A stretch of 64,000 nucleotides of DNA from Sphagnum compactum (GCA_965153455.1 OZ234494.1:23746001-23810000); one strand, 5' to 3'; shown: positions 38,144-51,648, numbered from the stretch's first letter. Made by a program: numbers and translations. Notes: generated by a model from the sequence alone, not told the origin.

Positions 38144-38552
38144 GTCAATCTGCGTGGAGGAGAACGCTCAAAAAACGCATCTCCAAAGAAGCAAACCCTT
38201 GTGAACAATATTGATGGAATGAAGCAAACTCCTCCCGATCTATATCAACGATCTGCTCGCATCTGCGCATGCAGCAAAACCTGAGCTCTGACCAGATGAG
38301 GAAGGGGCGAATGCACACAGAAAAGAGTCACGTCCTCCTTCTCTCAAACTGCAAAACCACAAAATGTCAGGTACCCAAGCTTTGCTCCAACCCTGCTGCA
38401 AATCTGCACTTGTAGCAGACCTCAGAAAACTGGCTGATCTACAGACAGACACACAGAGAGAGAGGGGAGGGGGGGGGGGGAGGAACAAATTTCTGAGCAA
38501 ATCACAAAATGTTCCAATGAGAGGATCTGAATTCTAATGCTCCTGAAAGAAG

Positions 38553-38984
38553 ATGAACAAACTCAAGTATTTTATTATTTATTACTTAGAGACACTTCTC
38601 TGGGAGGAATCTGCAAAGCAAACAATAAGCCAAAAACAAAAGCATGGAGCTTGTGGAGAGAGTCTAGCCATGAGGACCAAAATTGTGAGAAAGTTTTTTT
38701 TTCTGGCAGTTGAGGATGATCACTTGGCTGTTTCTGTGTGGGTGGGCCCATTATTGGTTGTCTGCATTCAATTTGGCAAGGTGGGTACTTGTTTGCAACT
38801 GCTTCACCTTATAGAGTTTGCTTCATCTTATAGAATTTCATGCTGCAAACTTCATCAAATTTTCAGTTTACTAGTACAGCAGAACAAACAAGGTTTCTTT
38901 CTAGGTAGCTGGCAACCTCAGCAAGCTGTGTATTTTTTTGGAGTCAATAACAACTTAGAGAATACCCATTGCTACCCTCCATAG
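38553..38984 (+). CDS. Doubtful ORF, 143 codons
   Basis: Starts at an ATG (MNKLKYFIIYYLE) and runs 143 codons in AT-rich DNA. No domain, signal or homologue is recognised, and a shorter frame overlaps it on the other strand. Listed only because it is the longest ATG-started frame between EMC10 and the Ser/Pro-rich gene. Confidence 0.15.
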   Translation: MNKLKYFIIYYLETLLWEESAKQTISQKQKHGACGESLAMRTKIVRKFFFLAVEDDHLAVSVWVGPLLVVCIQFGKVGTCLQLLHLIEFASSYRISCCKLHQIFSLLVQQNKQGFFLGSWQPQQAVYFFGVNNNLENTHCYPP

Positions 38985-40921
38985 CTCCATGTACTCTCCA
39001 TACCTTAGAATATTTGTGGACAATTTTTTTCACCAGGTGCTTTGATGCCATATTCACTATGTTTCTGCTGGTGGTGCATGCATATCTACCTCTTCTAAGC
39101 TTAATTACATCACTCCTTTCTTCTACCCAACTACATGATATGAAAAGGCAAATTAACACATCCCATTTCATGTCCATGTTATGTATAATTTAATAACTTA
39201 CCTCTTTCATGCCTTTCTATGTAACCTCATTCCCACGCACATCCACATGTACATAAAATATTTGACATAAATAATGATGAACTATTAAGAATCATATGGG
39301 AACATACAAGGAAAAATAAAAATAAAAGAAAGGGGATTTTGCTTAGTTTGGAATTGTTACAATAATAAGAGCATCTCTACCTATGCCCTTACTTGGACTT
39401 ACAAGTGTTTATCACATCCAACACAACGTGCTGATTGTTTCCCTATCCCCACCATAAGCATGAAAATTAGACAATGTAAAGCAAGAGACTATTTGAAGCC
39501 AATCAAATGTCCTGGATGGAAACCCTTTACCAAGGTAAAGAAAGTTTGAAGAGTTTGGATTTTGTTTTGATTTTCTAACTAAACAGTCTCACATTTCTTT
39601 CTTTTTTTAATATTTCAGAGTACCTCATTAGAGGTACAAATTGTTATGTATTAAGTAAATGACGTACTCTGAAGTATTTTTAATATTTGGACTTCGTTAG
39701 AACTTTCCACAAGGTTTCTTATTAATATTGCAGCCTCCCTCTTCTTTATGGAACAGAATTTATCTACCAGGACATGACTTCCAGGATGTAAAGCAAAAAT
39801 GAAAACAGCACAAAAGGCACTGATAAAAGGAAATATGAACCTTCTGCACCATTTTCCATTTTCAATATTACAAATACCTCAGCTGTCGCACAGCCTTAGG
39901 ATGAGGATGCACATGGCAATCTCCGTCACATTTAACTTGCCTACATATGGGTATTTCTACCAGTGTGGTACCTCCTTAATGGTCAAATGGAAGTTCTGAT
40001 GTGTCCTGTGACAGATGGTTGTACCCAACAGCAAAAATCAGTTTCTGTGTAGAAGCAATTGGGTCGTACATTTCCTACATGGTACATTGACACACTGAAA
40101 GACCTGACACCATAATCCTGTGTGTACACACTAAATTATAACCAACAACCAGGAGCTGCACAGTGAGCAACTCTCTTCAGACCTGACTATCCAAATTTGG
40201 CAAGCACCTTTGCACCTCCAAAGATTCTGCCCTATTTACCTCTGACTGGGTATGTGAAGACTATGTTATTTTTGTTGCAGTTTCAGGGGGCGGAGCAAGG
40301 ACCTTCATAGATCTAAAAACCAACAACAATACCACGATTCCCTTCACATAGATCTGCAGCCCACAACAGATCCCAATCACCATGCTTCACATTAGAAGGC
40401 CTAGACTTGAGAAAAGGTTTCCTGACATTCTTCACATAGGTTCATAAATCCATCATCATCAATATGGCACCAGCAGGTCTGTAGAACCATTTGAGGGCAA
40501 GGTGGACACAAACTTTCATACAAAATGTAGGCCCACATTTTGCAGCAAAGCAGCGATACTCCCCCTCAAAATGCAATTATGTTGAACAGAGATATGATGT
40601 ACCCCATTAGACAGTAGGCTACTAGGCTGACACATAACAGAAAGGGAGAAACAAAAGATGCAACACAGGAGGTAATGAATGAAGGGTGGGGCTGTTCTGT
40701 AACTCAGCAATGATCTAGCCACTTTGAGATGATGTACATGGGGGAGGAATGCAGCAAGATAGCAAGACAACAAGAGCTCAACAACTTAAACAATGGACAT
40801 GCATCCCAGTTTATACACCTACCTGGCATGTGTTTTGCCTACGTAGGAAGGGGATGGTTGAGCTTGGTGCAGTCAAATGGACCCAGCTCTCGCCCATTCT
40901 TCCGCACCTGCACAGTTGAGT
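38985..40921. other. Intergenic DNA / 3' flank of the Ser/Pro-rich gene
   Basis: Nothing supported beyond the expected 3' untranslated region of the minus-strand gene just to the right. Confidence 0.45.
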
Positions 40922-43900
40922 TCATGGAATCATCTCCTGTGTATTGATGGGGTCCATAGATAGTGAAGGTAATTTCATGGATAACACTAGTGAGGAGCAT
41001 TTGAAAGTGTGAGTAGTTTGTTCACTTACAGGAGACCAAGGATTACGCTCCAGAGAAGCCTTGTCTGTAGGTGAATTTTTCACTGGTCCATTCTTCCTTT
41101 CCAAGCCTTCCTGAGAAAAGGGGTATGAGTTGTGAGTGAAAGAAAATTAAGGGAAGCAGTGCATCTTCGAGCAAAGTTCATGATTGAATGAATTGATTAG
41201 GAAGTTCCCAAGGTTGTACCGGTCCTGCTGCCTCTAAGGCACAAATCCTCTCCTCTAATATAGGCAGGGGTGGTTTCAGCTCTGCTTCACATGCATTGCT
41301 CGAAGACTTCGACCAGCGCCTATGACCAGATCTAGGTGTTCCTTCATTCTCCTGCTCTGATCCACGCACTGACATAGGTGATAATGTGAGCCGGCTCACT
41401 GCTTTTTTCGCAAAAGAAAACAGTGAACCTTTCTCCTTCTTGCCTGACCCACGTCCATCTGCTGAGTTCAGCCCCACTAATGGACTTCGATCAGATGTCT
41501 CATAATCCGTGGCCATCGCCTTTGGAGATGGAGTTTTCATGAGACCACCATGATAAACCATCTGTGTCTTCTCAGGGAGTTGCAACTCTGCCTCTTGGTC
41601 CAATGCAGGGTTTGGAGACAAAGATTTTGAGCCTTCTTTCTTGGGATCAGGCCCCTTCACCAAACCTGGAACAGCAGCTCCTAGAACAGGCCAGTCTGAC
41701 CAATGAGATCCCGGGCTCTCTAACTCCACTACCTGCTTTTTCGTTTTCTTGGATGAGCCTTCGGGAGTGCAGTTCTGTGATCCCCCAGTGCCAGTTGCAT
41801 GCAACTGCTCACTTACTGCCTGGGCCTGAGAAAGCTTGTCCAATAGCTGAGAACAACCTGTGCCATCTGTCGGTTGGTTGAAGCCAATGAGACTGCCATG
41901 GTCACCATATACAGGGGTCAGGCTGAAGAGCCTTGCTGAATTTCCACCACCATCCCTGCTGCTTGGGCAGCTTGGTTGCCATGCCTTCTTCTCTCCAGGG
42001 GACAGAGCATATTTGGCAGCTGCTGATGAGTTGCTTGGAGTCCCCATTCCTGACAAAACTTCCTGGGCACACCTGCTACTTGGAGAACCATAATGCCAAG
42101 TGTGCTTGGTTCCAGGATTTTGACAGTCCTTCTCTGCAGGTTGATGGGGAAGAAGTTTTGGTGATAATCTGTCAATGTTCCTGCTGTTCGAAAAGCTTGA
42201 GGACCTGAACTCCTCCCATTCACTGTTATGAAGACAATCATGTGCAGCTTCTTTCTTTGGTTCATGAGATTTCAGAAGCCCTTCACCAGCTACATTAGCA
42301 TGTATGCTGCTTGTTCCCTCTAACCGTTCCTGCCGAGGGAGTTCTTGATCTGATGCCCCATTATTGCCAACAGCAAAACTTGATTGAGCTCCAGAACTTG
42401 CATTCCACCTTTGGTGTGGAATACCTCCAGTGTTCAACTCAAGATCTGACATTTCTGCAGGAGTTGAGCTAGCCTTTAAAGAGCCAGTTGCAATGGGCAC
42501 TTTAGAAGAGCTTGGATTTGCTTGAACACGTACACGACTTGGTTCACAGTTTGTAGTTCCTGATATAGGTTTTCTTCCAGCAAGAGAATGGGGTTCAGCA
42601 ACCTTGCTTCCTGAGCCCTTTTGAGGTGACTGCCTGGTACTTTTGTCAGATTGACTGCAAGAGGACACGAGACGAGCCTTTGGTGAAGTTGGAGCAGATG
42701 CAACACCCATTCTCACATGTGGAGCAGAGGGAATAGCAGATGTTGTCCTCCCCGAAGGCAATCCTTGATGAAGTTGAGAAAGTTTGCCTGGAAAACCATT
42801 GCTGGAAGGAAGTGGAGGCTTATCCACAGAGAAACCATAATGTGACCTGTTATTTTGAATTGTCTGCATTGTATCTGGCAATGGTTGATTGACAGTTTGA
42901 GGCACTGTCCTTGCCTGCATTCCCAAAGACAAATTCAAGATGGTGTTTATATCTGTTGGAGATAGTCTGCATATCTGAGCATCAATCACAAGCAGATGTG
43001 GTTAAAAACCAGGAAGACTTAGGTTCATGACTTACTGAGTCAAAGAAGCCTATTTTAGGTGAGGGTTTGCGGAGACCAGTAGGCTTGGCAGGATAGGGAG
43101 GTTCTGTCCTGGGAGGCACATCATCACTTGCGGGGCTAGGTGCAGGATTTTGAAGTACAGAAACAGATATTGAACTTTTACTCCTTGTCAGAATGGGAAC
43201 TTGTGTACTTGAGTCCTTGGAAGCTGGGGGTGAGGCACCTCCTTTACCACCTTTAGCATGTGGCATGTCCCTAACCCCTTTTGTACCCTTCTCTGATCCT
43301 GCTGGTGCACTGGGGTTGTTCACTCTGATGCTTGACCCTTTCGATTCAGGAATGGCTGGCAAGCCTTTCAACTTCTTTGAGGCTGCAGGAATTTTTCCAG
43401 AAGAAAGCACTTGCTCTGGCAATGTTGGTGTGCTTGCTTTCTGTCCTCGCCCTGTCACATCACAATGTTGTTTGAGACAAGACCACCTCACAACCTCATT
43501 TGAGCAATTATCAAAAGAAGTGCACAGATCTGCCAGTGCTCATTTTGCATAGATTGAATTCAACTTCACCACAACAGGGAAAGACACACTTGTTTGTCAA
43601 ATATCAAAAGTTTACTCTAATGGTATGAATATGGATTACCTGATATCACTTTCCCAAGTGTGTCCTTCACTTTCCTGGACATGGATGAAACTTGACGCGA
43701 GAGTTTAGAAGAAGGTGAACCATGTAAAGATGATGCAGACATGCTGCGCAGCAGGGGCTTCCCTCTCTGCATCTGCTCCACTACTTTCTCCTCCACCTTC
43801 TTGTTTGTGTTCCCGGTCAAGGAGACATGTATGGACTGTCTGTGTAAGCAAAAATCAGCACTACCCACAGCAATACATTTGTGCTTAAGCTGTAAATATA

Positions 43901-45849
43901 TCAAGGCAAAACATGACTTAAGAACAGCATGGTCTAAAAGCACCTGCTGTGCTAAACAAGAGAACACATGGAGGATATGAAGAACTCAGGGGCCGTAGCT
44001 GTGAGTTTTTCTGGATGGAAACATGTTGGGCAAAATTTGAGGCAGATCTTGCTTGCTGCACTTCCATCTCTATGGTGCTAGATGCCTTGATCTGCCATCC
44101 ACAGAAGTAAGAATACTATAGCAATGCACTAAACTCAAATTTACTATGGCAAATAAAGGTCGTGCATGAGAGGCACATGGCACACATACATTTGAGGTGA
44201 TTCCTTTCATGTGTTCAGCTGCATTGGGAAGAGTGAGCATGGCATTCGAGTTGACTTTGATAGCTGGTTTTACTACCCCTGGCAATGCAGTTGGCATTAG
44301 ACCCAAGTTGGCCCCATAAGCTTGGGCCACTGTGTTTGATGAAGATAGTCCCCTATCTGCACAGATAGCCAGCCAGAAGGTTACAGAATTCACCCCTCCC
44401 TACCTTGATCCATCAAACACTGATAATCTCAAAGCCACATTGTCAAGATGGAAAGTACAACATGACCAAGTATTGACCATAAATAAGTGGCACCCACCAT
44501 CATACGTCTGGGATGCAATAGCAGTGGTCAAGATGTCAGTTGCAGGCAAGTTTGCCTCCTTGTTATCAGCAGTCATCACAACTTCAAAGGGGTCAATTGA
44601 AAGTTCTTGTGGGTCATCCCAAATGGTGCTTAGCTCTGGCATTGGCAGTGGCTTTGGAGTATTAGATGCAACTGCAAATAGCTCATCATTGTCCAGCACA
44701 CCTGCATTTGTAGATCAAGCAAGGCTATCAGCAACATATACAGCTAAGCCTTTCATTCACCTTGCATCCACCTTGTCTGCAACTTAAAGAAAAAATTTCA
44801 GTTCTTTGCTTTTGGTTCTGAGTAAAGCCAAGATGGATAGATCGTACCCTCATCTGTAAAAAAAGCCTTATCCCATGCTAAGGACTTGCGCAAAGCTGTG
44901 GAACGCCCTAATCTATTTCTTCTGCGGCCAACAGCTTCAGCTCCCAGCTTTACTTGTGAGTCTCCCCAAACTCTCTGAGGCTCTTGTGTATCAATATGGT
45001 TGCTGCCAACGTGCTGACTTTGAAAGCTGAACCCATTCTCTGGAAACATAATTCAGGATATAATGTCAATGCTGGCAGAAATGAAGGATTTTCAGTCCTA
45101 ACCCTCAACCCTGAAATCTATTTGGAAAAAGGTCAAGAATCAGGTCATCTTTGCAGAATTCCATGTACTTCTGGCAGGAAGGAACCCAGAGAGAAAAAAA
45201 CTTGGGACAAAGGAGAGAACACTTAATCAAGCACCACAAGTCGTGAGACCTCATCAACAAGCAGTAGATGATGACACCAGGTTGCTAAAGAGCTACGGTC
45301 CCTACTGTGTTCACAAACATGTTTAGAGGTATGCATTGCAGAAAAGGCTGAAAATAAGAATTGGGTCCAACTGATGAAATTCTAGTTCAACGTCGTTCTC
45401 TTTATCTACTGTTACAACAGCCAAAAAAATTCGAGGAGTTCGGTTAAACCATAAGAACTTTACCCACAAAGCACCCTCTAGCCGCCCCCTTGATGCCTAG
45501 AAACCCTAAAACCCGCACCTGTAGCATTAGGAGCTGCAGTGGTGGTGGTGGTGGTGGTGGAAGAACTCCGGTGATCTGCAGCACCACGGACGGCCAACTC
45601 CGGCAAGATACGCACCGAAGAAGCAGCAATCGATTGCTCTACCGGCTTCCCTCTGCCCACATTCCACACATCCTTCTCCATCGTCCCTTCGTGCTTCTGC
45701 TTCTTGTTCTTCTCCGTCTCCTTTTCCTCCTCTTCCAAAAGCAAATCATCATCCTCCATCGTGATATCCAACAACGACGAATCACTGACACCACCACGAC
45801 TGAAATTCATAACTGCCGCTCGTCGCAGCAGCATTTTCCCCGCTACCAT
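40922..45849 (-). CDS. Ser/Pro-rich, largely disordered plant protein of unknown function, 10 exons (about 1160 aa)
   Basis: Exons on the minus strand: 45849-45519, 45039-44848, 44701-44498, 44356-44190, 44091 to about 43966, about 43835-43640, 43451-43036, 42974-41220, 41110-41030, 40936-40922. Phases agree at every join; the exon 5 donor and exon 6 acceptor are the weakest. The N-terminus has an acidic run (about 30-50) and a Thr run. Short islands stand out in a disordered background: RKSLAWDKAFFTDEG (161-175) running across a splice join into VLDNDELFAV, a basic RQVSSMSRKVKDTLGKV segment, GLRKPSPKIGFFDS (531-544) and a short tail RNPWSPEMIP. The big exon 8 (585 codons) is rich in Ser, Pro, Lys and Gln without a folded domain. 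I know the SLAWD.AFFT and LR.PSPKIGFFD islands from uncharacterised plant proteins; some basic proline-rich proteins bind microtubules, but I cannot assign this gene to them. Start: first ATG of the frame (45849); a later ATG gives MNFSRGG. Confidence 0.8.
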
Positions 45850-46084
45850 CGATGTCAAAAGCTCCGATCAGCCGAGAGACACAAACCCCCGAAGTGTCGA
45901 GTACGCCGGTTGATGCGCACCATCCCTCAATTGCGACTTCGCAGTTTGAAATCGAAGGGACTCAAAAGAGCCGTTGGGATTCACGTTTGTAAAAACCACA
46001 AGGTAAAACGCATTTTCTGGATAGTCAGAAAAATGGTCTTCAGAAGAAGTCGGGTAACTTACCCTCTCTTTTACCCCAAAAGAA
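45850..46084. other. Putative promoter region of the Ser/Pro-rich gene
   Basis: About 235 bp between the start of the minus-strand gene and the tandem repeat array. No specific element was assigned. Confidence 0.3.
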
Positions 46085-46642
46085 GTGGGAAGAAAGAGTC
46101 TGGATCTAGAGCAAGTACTGTGCCGGTATTTGGTTTTGTGGATAACCCCCGGTTCTACCTTTTTTTCCCTCAAAAAAAGGTGGGAAGCAAAGAGTCTGAT
46201 CTAGAGCAAGTGTTGTGCGGGTTTTTTTTCTATAACCCCCGGTTCCCATTTTTTTAACCGCGAAAACAAGTGGGAAGAGAGAGTCTGGATCTAGAGCAAG
46301 TGTTGTGCGGGTATTCCGTTTTTTCTGTAACCCCCGGTTCCCCCACCCTTTTTGTTACCGCCAAAAGCAGTGGGAAGCGAAGAGTCTGGATCTAGAGCAC
46401 GTGTTGTGCGGGTATTTGGTTTTGTGTATAACCCCCGGTTTCCCTTTTTTACCAAAATTAGTGGGAAGAAAGAGTACGGACCTAGAGCAGTGCTGTGCGG
46501 GTATTTGGATTTAAAAAACCCCCGGTTCCCATTTTTTAAAACCGCACAAGATGTGGGAAGAAAGAGTCTGGATCTAGAGCATTTGTGATCCGGGTATTTG
46601 AGTCTGGTAGTAACCCTCGGTTCTAGTTCTTGGGTTTCTTTT
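46085..46642. repeat. Tandem array, six units of 90-100 bp
   Basis: Units start at GTGGGAAG: 46085, 46180, 46270, 46370, 46461 and 46553. Each unit contains GAGTCTGGATCTAGAGCA, GTGCGGGTATTTGG and a fixed ATAACCCCCGGTT box, then a T-rich stretch. Divergence and small indels are spread over all units. It starts about 235 bp upstream of the Ser/Pro-rich gene's ATG. The apparent plus-strand frame 45490-46257 and several smaller ones are read from this array and from the antisense of exon 1. Confidence 0.85.
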
Positions 46643-49600
46643 AAAGTGAAAGCATCGTTGGTTTGGGTAAGATTTTCAAAAACTGAAACAACCCACGGTT
46701 TTGAGAAGAAACCCTAAGGAACTGTCGGTTTTTGGAATTCTTTGTTTTTCCTTCTTATTTTTTTTTTTGTTATTTCAGAGTCGTGGTTTAAAATAGGTCG
46801 GTATATCAGCACCAGTTCTCTGATTTATTTCTGACAACAGCGATTTAACGAGATTCAAGAACCACCCTGATAACCGGCGGGGGTTCGGCCTCATTTCTTC
46901 TACCCGCACACAACAGTAGTCCAGAGACTGTGTCAGAGAGTTGGAAATATTTGGTATGTGTCCGTTTCTTGCAGAAACTGTTTTCTCAGTTTTCCAACAA
47001 GTCTGAAGTTTGAACTTGTGAACAACTTATGTGTGTACTAATTAATTAGGCTACCCTGCTTTGAAGCATAATATGGCCAAAATAAAACCTAACTGATTTT
47101 TATTTTTCATTATAAAACTTATTATTATTATTATTAACCCATAAACAGACAGGGGTTATAGGATTTATGTATATATATCTACAATCTTATAGGTCCTTTT
47201 TAATACGCTCAGGTGTAGTAGGTGTGCAGGAAAAAGCTATTGGCCAATGAGAATTTGAGAAATGGTCACTTGAGTATATTTTCTCAGTTATCTTCAATGA
47301 ACACGTAGATAATGCAATAATAGGTTATTTGTAGGTGTCAACAAAATTGGGATGACCAATGACGTCAAAGGAAGAGGTGCACTTGTTCTCAGTTTTGGAA
47401 GCATAGGTTTTGGCTTAGGCATGAAATGAAAATTGTATTAGCCAATGAGATTGTGGTGCAACTCTAGGGAAGAGAGCCAGTCAATTGGTGAACGTTCTTC
47501 ATGAAATTGTTGAAGATTGCACTAGGTATTGGGTCGATGAAGAGATTGTCTTGGAGCTCTATGATGAGAAATTTTGGGATGAAATCCTAGGTCAAGGGAA
47601 CAATACCATCAACCATTGAAAGCAGAACACGACAAGATTTTCAAGAGTTGATGGTGATGTCTAAGGAAATATGGGTTTCCATTGTTATTTTTCTCCTAGT
47701 TTGTTTACTTGCTGGTTATGAGCAAGGTGGGTTTTAATTCTCGATGACGCTTGATGTGTTTTTTTTTCCTTCTTTAGATGCATTTTCGGTGGTGTTGTTA
47801 TTTTTGCGCTACTCTTTTGATGGTCATCAATCAAGGATAGGACCTTGAGCTAGGGATAAGAGGTGAGGCAATCTATTGACGAAAGAAAGCTAAGTACCTA
47901 AACAAGTTTCTGTTGAACTTAATGATTTACAGTGATGACATGGTTATGGGTTAACTTCTCATGCTTACAATCTGGAAGGAAAATTATTTTGTGAAGGATT
48001 ATGTTATGGAAAAGTTATGTAGAATTCCGCTACGCCATGGGTTTCCTTAGGAAGAATGCAATTCTAGTAGAAAAAATAGGGGTTGATGATCAGGAAGGTG
48101 ATGATGAGCCTAAGGGATTTCAAAAACAGTTATAAAGCATCTCATATTGTTGTTTGTGGGACTCACTATGATTGATTTTTGTTTGGTAGTTCGTTGTTTA
48201 AAGAGAGAGTTCTCAAACTACTAGGAACTTTGAGGAAATATATTGTTCCTACAACAAATTGTGGTGTTCTAGGGAATCTTGTTGAAAGGCATAATGTCTT
48301 CTTTGTCAAAGTATTTGAGATAGTTTATGTGGAGAATTGCGTGTGGATTTCTTCTATTTCGGATATTGCCATGTGTGTAGGCCAAGCCAAGTAGGATGTT
48401 GTTTTTATGGGCAATGAAATCATTAAGTTTTATGATCAAAGGGTTGTTGTGTAGAGGGTTTGGCCATTCTATGTTTTCTAGGATTTGGGGTATAAGTATG
48501 GGAATCTAGGAATCTATGACAAATGAGAAAGCTATGAGTAAGATGTTGAGCTTGTGAAAATGAAATTGGAGCATTATAATTCTTGGAGATCCATAAAACT
48601 AAATGCATTGTTCTGACACGAAGTACTTGGATATACATCATGTGATGTTCATGTTGATTGTAGTATGCCTTTAACTCTAAACTTGTCAAATTTTTATATC
48701 AATGTTCCATTAACTATGAGGGAAGTGTGTGACCCCCTTGTTTTTTGTTACAGTTCCTAAAACTATAGTTTGATCACGTAGTTTGTTCACATTGCTTAGT
48801 TTTGTAGGGATGGAACCTTGGAACTTGTTATTATTGTGAAGCAAACAGTGGAGATTTGACAACCGGCCTAGGGCTAGCTAGAAGTGTTCCAAACAAGAAG
48901 TTGTTCTAAAGGATAAATACCCAAGACTGGAACAAACAAAAATATGGTTTGGAATGCCAATAAATAGCAAGTTGTTTCTACAGGTCCAACAAGTGAAAGG
49001 AAACCAGATTGTCAATCTCAAGTTCCAAGTGGTTCAATTTTTTGCACGTTACCATTTGTGGATAGTAGAAGGATGGGATTTTGACCTAATGGTGCATTAC
49101 AAAAACCTATTCCATTTTTTTTGGGTGTATTTTTTTAATAATTTGCTTAGAAAACTTCTAGAAAATAGTGATTACATCAAGACGGTCTTATGTGATCAAA
49201 GGTTATAGTCTAATAATATTGCAAATATCATTGTGAATTTGAAGCTATTGAAGCCATAAAGGAAGTGAAGACTAATGAAGTCTCACAATTTGTATAAGGT
49301 AGATTTGCTTTACTTGGTTCCTATGTTGGTATGCATGTAATAGTTCAAGCTTTACATCTTGTATAGACATGACAAATGGTTTTTTTAAAGAAAAATTGTT
49401 TATTGGGGATAAAACAATTCTTGTTTGTTGAAAAGATTAACCTTTTTGTGAACAACAATTGCTAGATTCAATCAAGTTCAGTGCTAGCATTTGCCACAAG
49501 CATGTGGGGGTCTATGATATAATCTTTATGAATTCAACTGTGGGAATTTGAAGAAGAGACATTCTAGTTTACAGGGCAAGCTCACCAAGGCAAATACATC

Positions 49601-50669
49601 TCACAAATATTTTAATGCCAAGATGGAGGTTTTTTTGTGTATTATTTACATACATTAAAGTCTTGTTGTTCCCAAAATTGTTGTAACAATTTCATAGATA
49701 CATATTTGCATGAAAGTTCAAACCCTAGTGCCCTAATAGTGTCACTTGAAACTCAAAAAGAAGTTTAACTTAATTTTTTTCGAGATTTGTGGCAAGGTTT
49801 TGGATGTTTAATTACTTAGTGCCTGACATCCAAGTTTGATCTTATACCATATGTGACTTGACTCTATCCAAAATAAACGACTTTGGTTATGGTAGCATGA
49901 ATGGTAGGATCAATACATGACCTATACGAACTTAATTGATTTTTTTTTGGATCTTAAATTTATAATGTTCTCTATAATGGTCTTGCAACCCTAATTTTCT
50001 CACCCAATTAACAATTTCTAGGTCGAAAAAATTGTTAATGTTTTTAACAATATATGTAATAAGATGTTTGGTGAAATGTTTGGTGATGTTGAAAATATAA
50101 TGAGTTATTGAAATTTTAATCTTGGAAATTTGTGCATTTGGAATTTAAAGGAAAGATAGAAAGAATTATTTTGGAGGGAAATTCATGGAATGTTGATGTC
50201 ATCACATGTATACAATTTTTTAAATATATGCATTCATTAAGAGTTATGTTCTTATTGGAAGGAAGGATCATTCATTCCTAAATTATCGTAATAATGTTTA
50301 ACTGTTACAAATTTGTATCTAACAATGTATTCATGCATTTTAATGTATTATGGACAAGTGAAGGAAATTAAAGAGAGAAAGGGTGGACATATTGGAGAAT
50401 TGCATCACAAACTTTCTTGTAACTTGATTGAACTAATGTTCAAAGCACCCCATTGCCATGTATCCATAATAGGGACCTATTTTCACATATACCATGAATA
50501 GGGAATGTGATGCCTATTCTTATGCATAATTTGGGTGTAACAATACAATTTTTTGAACTTTGTCATATCTAATATAGATGTATCATTAGTTTGGTTCTTA
50601 TTGTTGAAATATACTTGGACATGTTTGAAATTTTGCAAAGTTATTTCCTCAAATTGCAACCAAGAGATG
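46643..50669. other. AT-rich DNA with coding-like decayed stretches
   Basis: No gene was supported. Between about 47.2 and 49.3 kb the plus strand reads as protein-like pieces broken by stops (for example FFVKVFEIVYVENCVWISS at about 48.3 kb). This suggests an old transposable element or pseudogene that I cannot name. A TTA microsatellite lies near 47115-47135. Confidence 0.45.
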
Positions 50670-51648
50670 CACTACTACAAAATGTGGGTGCAGTTCATTA
50701 GTAGGGGTTCACTAAACCATTGAATTCACTACTTCTTCATTGGTCACCATTCACTACAATCAGTGGATTCACTCAAAATCTAGTGAAATCACTTGGCATA
50801 CAGTGTCGCAACCCCACTTTGTCCAAGTGTGGGGGTGAAGCCCAACACTTGGAAAAGTTGGAGGTTTGGAGTCCTCCGGGACTCCCGAATGTTCAGAGCT
50901 CGACAGCAAGGCCCAAAACACCTCGCATTGGGGTGTTCTTAGTGTCATTGGAAAGGTCTTGAAACGTAGATAACGAAAATGGCCTCGCATTGGTCATTTG
51001 GAGATCTGCAGCCCAAGTTATGGGCAAAAGAAGGGCCGGGAGTCAAACTGGCAGTTTGACTCCCGACCACTAAAAGTCGGGAATCGACCCTTTCCCGATG
51101 TCGCCTGAGGGAGTGCGACATGGCGTTGGAAAGATCTCGACGAGGGCTACAACTTTAGTTCAGACCTCGTTGCGATCAAACTCCGGAGTCGGGAGTTATA
51201 GCCGTTCAAAGTTCCGGGAGTCCCACCGGAACAGTTTCGGGACTCCATTTCGGGAGTCCCAACAAAATGTGCCATTTGGATGTAGCCTCCGTGGTGAGCT
51301 GCAGAGATAACTATAAGGGGGAAGGTGGTGGCTTCCCCCGAGTCCGGGCCGTGGTGAGTCTTGTGTGTCCAAGTGCCCGTGGCAAGTCCCAACACCAAAG
51401 GGTGTCCCGAATGCTAAACTAACCTCCCGTGGTTGGTTTTTGGATGCAGATTCAAGCTTGATCATTTAGTCCCTCTTCCTAGTCTAATCCCGGGGCTTCC
51501 AACTCGACCCTCTACCCCTTTCTAGAGTTGGAAGTCGGGAACGTGCCTTTTGGTCCCAACTTTCCGCAACTTCACATTGGTGAACCCTCAAGTGGGTTCA
51601 CCCCGGGACCAAGGAGCGCGTCATACAGGGACACCTTTTGTTGTAGTG
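50670..51648. mobile_element. Non-autonomous CACTA-type transposon, 979 bp, perfect 3-bp duplication
   Basis: The left end is CACTACTACAAAATGTG. The right end, reverse-complemented, is CACTACAACAAAAGGTG. This matches the CACTA (En/Spm) terminal pattern. The 3-bp flanks are ATG on both sides (50667-50669 and 51649-51651), the length expected for this superfamily. The interior is much more GC-rich than the surroundings, carries repeated CGGGAGTC / GACTCCCG words, and has no transposase frame (longest frames about 90 codons). It is a deletion derivative or MITE dependent on another copy. Confidence 0.9.
51037..51065. repeat. Perfect 14-bp hairpin inside the CACTA element
   Basis: CGGGAGTCAAACTG, one spacer base, then its exact reverse complement CAGTTTGACTCCCG. 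The arms include the GGGAGTC word that recurs across the element and may be a subterminal binding site. Confidence 0.85.

Noticed and set aside
41564-42208. Plus-strand frames of 77-105 codons
   Set aside because: Antisense shadows of the large exon 8 of the Ser/Pro-rich gene.
45490-46257. 255-codon plus-strand frame
   Set aside because: The first half is antisense to exon 1 of the Ser/Pro-rich gene and the second half is tandem-repeat sequence; no recognisable domain.
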